Positions 62,861 to 64,000 of a stretch of 64,000 nt of DNA are shown one piece after another. Each line of letters begins with the position of its first letter. Position 1 is the first letter of the stretch. This stretch comes from Advenella mimigardefordensis DPN7 (GTDB lineage Bacteria > Pseudomonadota > Gammaproteobacteria > Burkholderiales > Burkholderiaceae_B), in NCBI RefSeq assembly GCF_000521505.1, contig NZ_CP003915.1, positions 4,526,001-4,590,000 of the forward strand, read 5' to 3'. Under the pieces are notes generated by a model. It had not been told where the DNA came from, searched no databases, and saw nothing but the letters and a program-made list of their open reading frames with translations. Position numbers and translations under genes: made by a program.

Positions 62861-64000
62861 TATGCCACCTCGCTTTTTCTGAATACGGAACGTTTCGGCC
62901 GCAGCAAACCATTAGGCCGCCAGATCATCATCAGAATCATGAGCAGACCGAAAAGCAGTACCCGATAGCCGGCAAATTCACGCAGAAACTCAGGCAGCAG
63001 CGTCAGTGTAAACGCAGCAATGATCACGCCGATAGAAGACCCCATTCCGCCTAACACCACGATCGACAGAATCAGGACTGACTCAAAGAAATTGAACGAT
63101 TGCGGACTGATAAAACCCTGTGCCGTGGCAAAAAACACACCGGCCAGACCACCAATCATCGCCCCCAGCATGAAAGCAGACAGTTTGACCGTCACGTGGT
63201 TGATGCCCAGCGAACGGCAGGCAATTTCATCTTCACGCAAGGCTTCCCATGAGCGGCCGATGGGCATGACGCGCAACTGGGTAAAAAAACGCAAGGCAAT
63301 CATGCTGATCACGAACAACAACAGATAGACAAAGAGATAGCGGTAATCGCTGTTGTATGGCAGGCCAAGAAACTCGTGAAATGGCACCACATCCCCGCGC
63401 GCCCGGCGTACAAATTCCAGATTGAAAATGGTTGGCGCAGGCACCGAGGCGCCATTGGGGCCGCCAGTGAAACTGATCCAGTTCACCAGAACCAGGCGGA
63501 TAATTTCCCCGAAACCCAGCGTCACAATGGCCAGATAATCGCCGTGCATCTTGAGCACCGGGAATCCCAGCAGACCGCCGCAGAGTGCAGCCAGCAGGGG
63601 CGCGAGAAACAGCGCCGTCCAGAACCCGATACCCAGATATTCCGCACCCAGCGCAAGAAAATACGCGCCAACTGCATAAAACGCCACAAAGCCCAGATCC
63701 AGCAGACCGGCCAGACCCACCACGATATTTAAGCCCAGCCCCAGCAGGACATAGACCATGGCCAGGGTCAGGTTATTGATCCAGCTTTTACCGAACCAGC
63801 CGAAATAGAAGAACACCAGTGGCAACAGCAACCCCACCAGGAACAACACCGGCAGCGCGCCTTTCCATGGATGCTTCTTGCCGCGGCGCTTGGGAATCCG
63901 CACGCCCATGGCAATCATGATAAACAGCACAACCAGCACCAGCGCAATACCGGCGCCCCGGTAAATAATGCCAGACAGGCCCAGCACCAGAAACAGCACC
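62860..64000 (-). CDS. livM: Liv-type ABC transporter permease LivM, second system (5' end outside window)
   Basis: The visible 379 codons encode a polytopic membrane protein with LivM features: [30 protein letters not shown] (in part), the coupling region [22 protein letters not shown], and [20 protein letters not shown]. Extra N-terminal hydrophobic segments match the long LivM type of E. coli. The true start lies beyond base 64000. It leads into livG with a one-base overlap. Confidence 0.92.
   Translation of the reverse strand, partial: VLFLVLGLSGIIYRGAGIALVLVVLFIMIAMGVRIPKRRGKKHPWKGALPVLFLVGLLLPLVFFYFGWFGKSWINNLTLAMVYVLLGLGLNIVVGLAGLLDLGFVAFYAVGAYFLALGAEYLGIGFWTALFLAPLLAALCGGLLGFPVLKMHGDYLAIVTLGFGEIIRLVLVNWISFTGGPNGASVPAPTIFNLEFVRRARGDVVPFHEFLGLPYNSDYRYLFVYLLLFVISMIALRFFTQLRVMPIGRSWEALREDEIACRSLGINHVTVKLSAFMLGAMIGGLAGVFFATAQGFISPQSFNFFESVLILSIVVLGGMGSSIGVIIAAFTLTLLPEFLREFAGYRVLLFGLLMILMMIWRPNGLLRPKRSVFRKSEVA

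Overview
The window looks like chromosome from a betaproteobacterium of the Alcaligenaceae/Burkholderiales type; an Advenella/Bordetella-like relative is my best guess. The reasons are the number of Bug/TctC-type periplasmic receptors, the many sugar-acid and branched-chain-type transporters, and the form of the ribosomal proteins. No rRNA, tRNA, CRISPR array, phage or complete insertion sequence was seen. Coding density is high and most genes lie on the minus strand in long operons.

Layout. 0-6 kb: the 3' end of a PQQ-dependent membrane dehydrogenase, an IclR regulator divergent from a short-chain dehydrogenase (SDR), and a tripartite tricarboxylate transporter (TctA/B/C). 6-11 kb: a complete Liv-type ABC transporter operon. 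11-14 kb: an SRPBCC/ArsR pair with a perfect palindromic operator, and an orphan Bug receptor. 13.7-37.5 kb: a large sugar-acid catabolic region. It holds an aldose epimerase, a hydroxypyruvate-isomerase-like protein, two Ldh-type dehydrogenases, Eda and DgoA aldolases, KdgK- and DgoK-type kinases, an IlvD/Edd dehydratase, an SDR, a fumarylacetoacetase-family hydrolase, three FAD-linked 2-hydroxyacid oxidases, a TRAP transporter, a second Tct transporter and a GntR/FCD regulator. A Phd/ParE-type toxin-antitoxin pair sits inside it. 37.6-41.6 kb: a catecholate-siderophore receptor with its PiuC hydroxylase, and a small lipoprotein. 41.9-46.7 kb: ribosomal proteins rplC-rplD-rplW-rplB-rpsS-rplV-rpsC-rplP-rpmC-rpsQ, without rpsJ before them or rplN after them. 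47.2-59.4 kb: a DeoR-controlled deoxysugar locus with a FGGY kinase, DERA-type deoxyribose-phosphate aldolase, a two-domain ALDH16-like aldehyde dehydrogenase, a FucU/RbsD mutarotase, a ribokinase-family kinase and a sugar ABC transporter. 59.5-64 kb: an orphan BrnA antitoxin beside a BrnT remnant, then a minus-strand livM-livG-livF-xre/cupin-ocd operon that runs off the right edge.

How it fits together. Acids made in the periplasm (for example by PQQ dehydrogenases) or met in the environment would enter through the TRAP and Tct systems. The dehydratase would make a 2-keto-3-deoxy acid. This could be phosphorylated and split (KdgK/DgoK with Eda/DgoA), or oxidised at C4 by an SDR and cut by the FAH-family hydrolase to pyruvate plus a 2-hydroxyacid, which the GlcD-like oxidases could use. 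The deoxysugar locus would phosphorylate a 2-deoxypentose, split it to glyceraldehyde-3-phosphate and acetaldehyde, and oxidise the acetaldehyde with the ALDH16-like enzyme.

I see no wholly unfamiliar system. The most interesting items are the DERA/ALDH16/DeoR operon with its recognisable operators, the possible non-phosphorylative sugar-acid route, the isolated S10-type ribosomal block with its long structured leader, and the decayed BrnT toxin.
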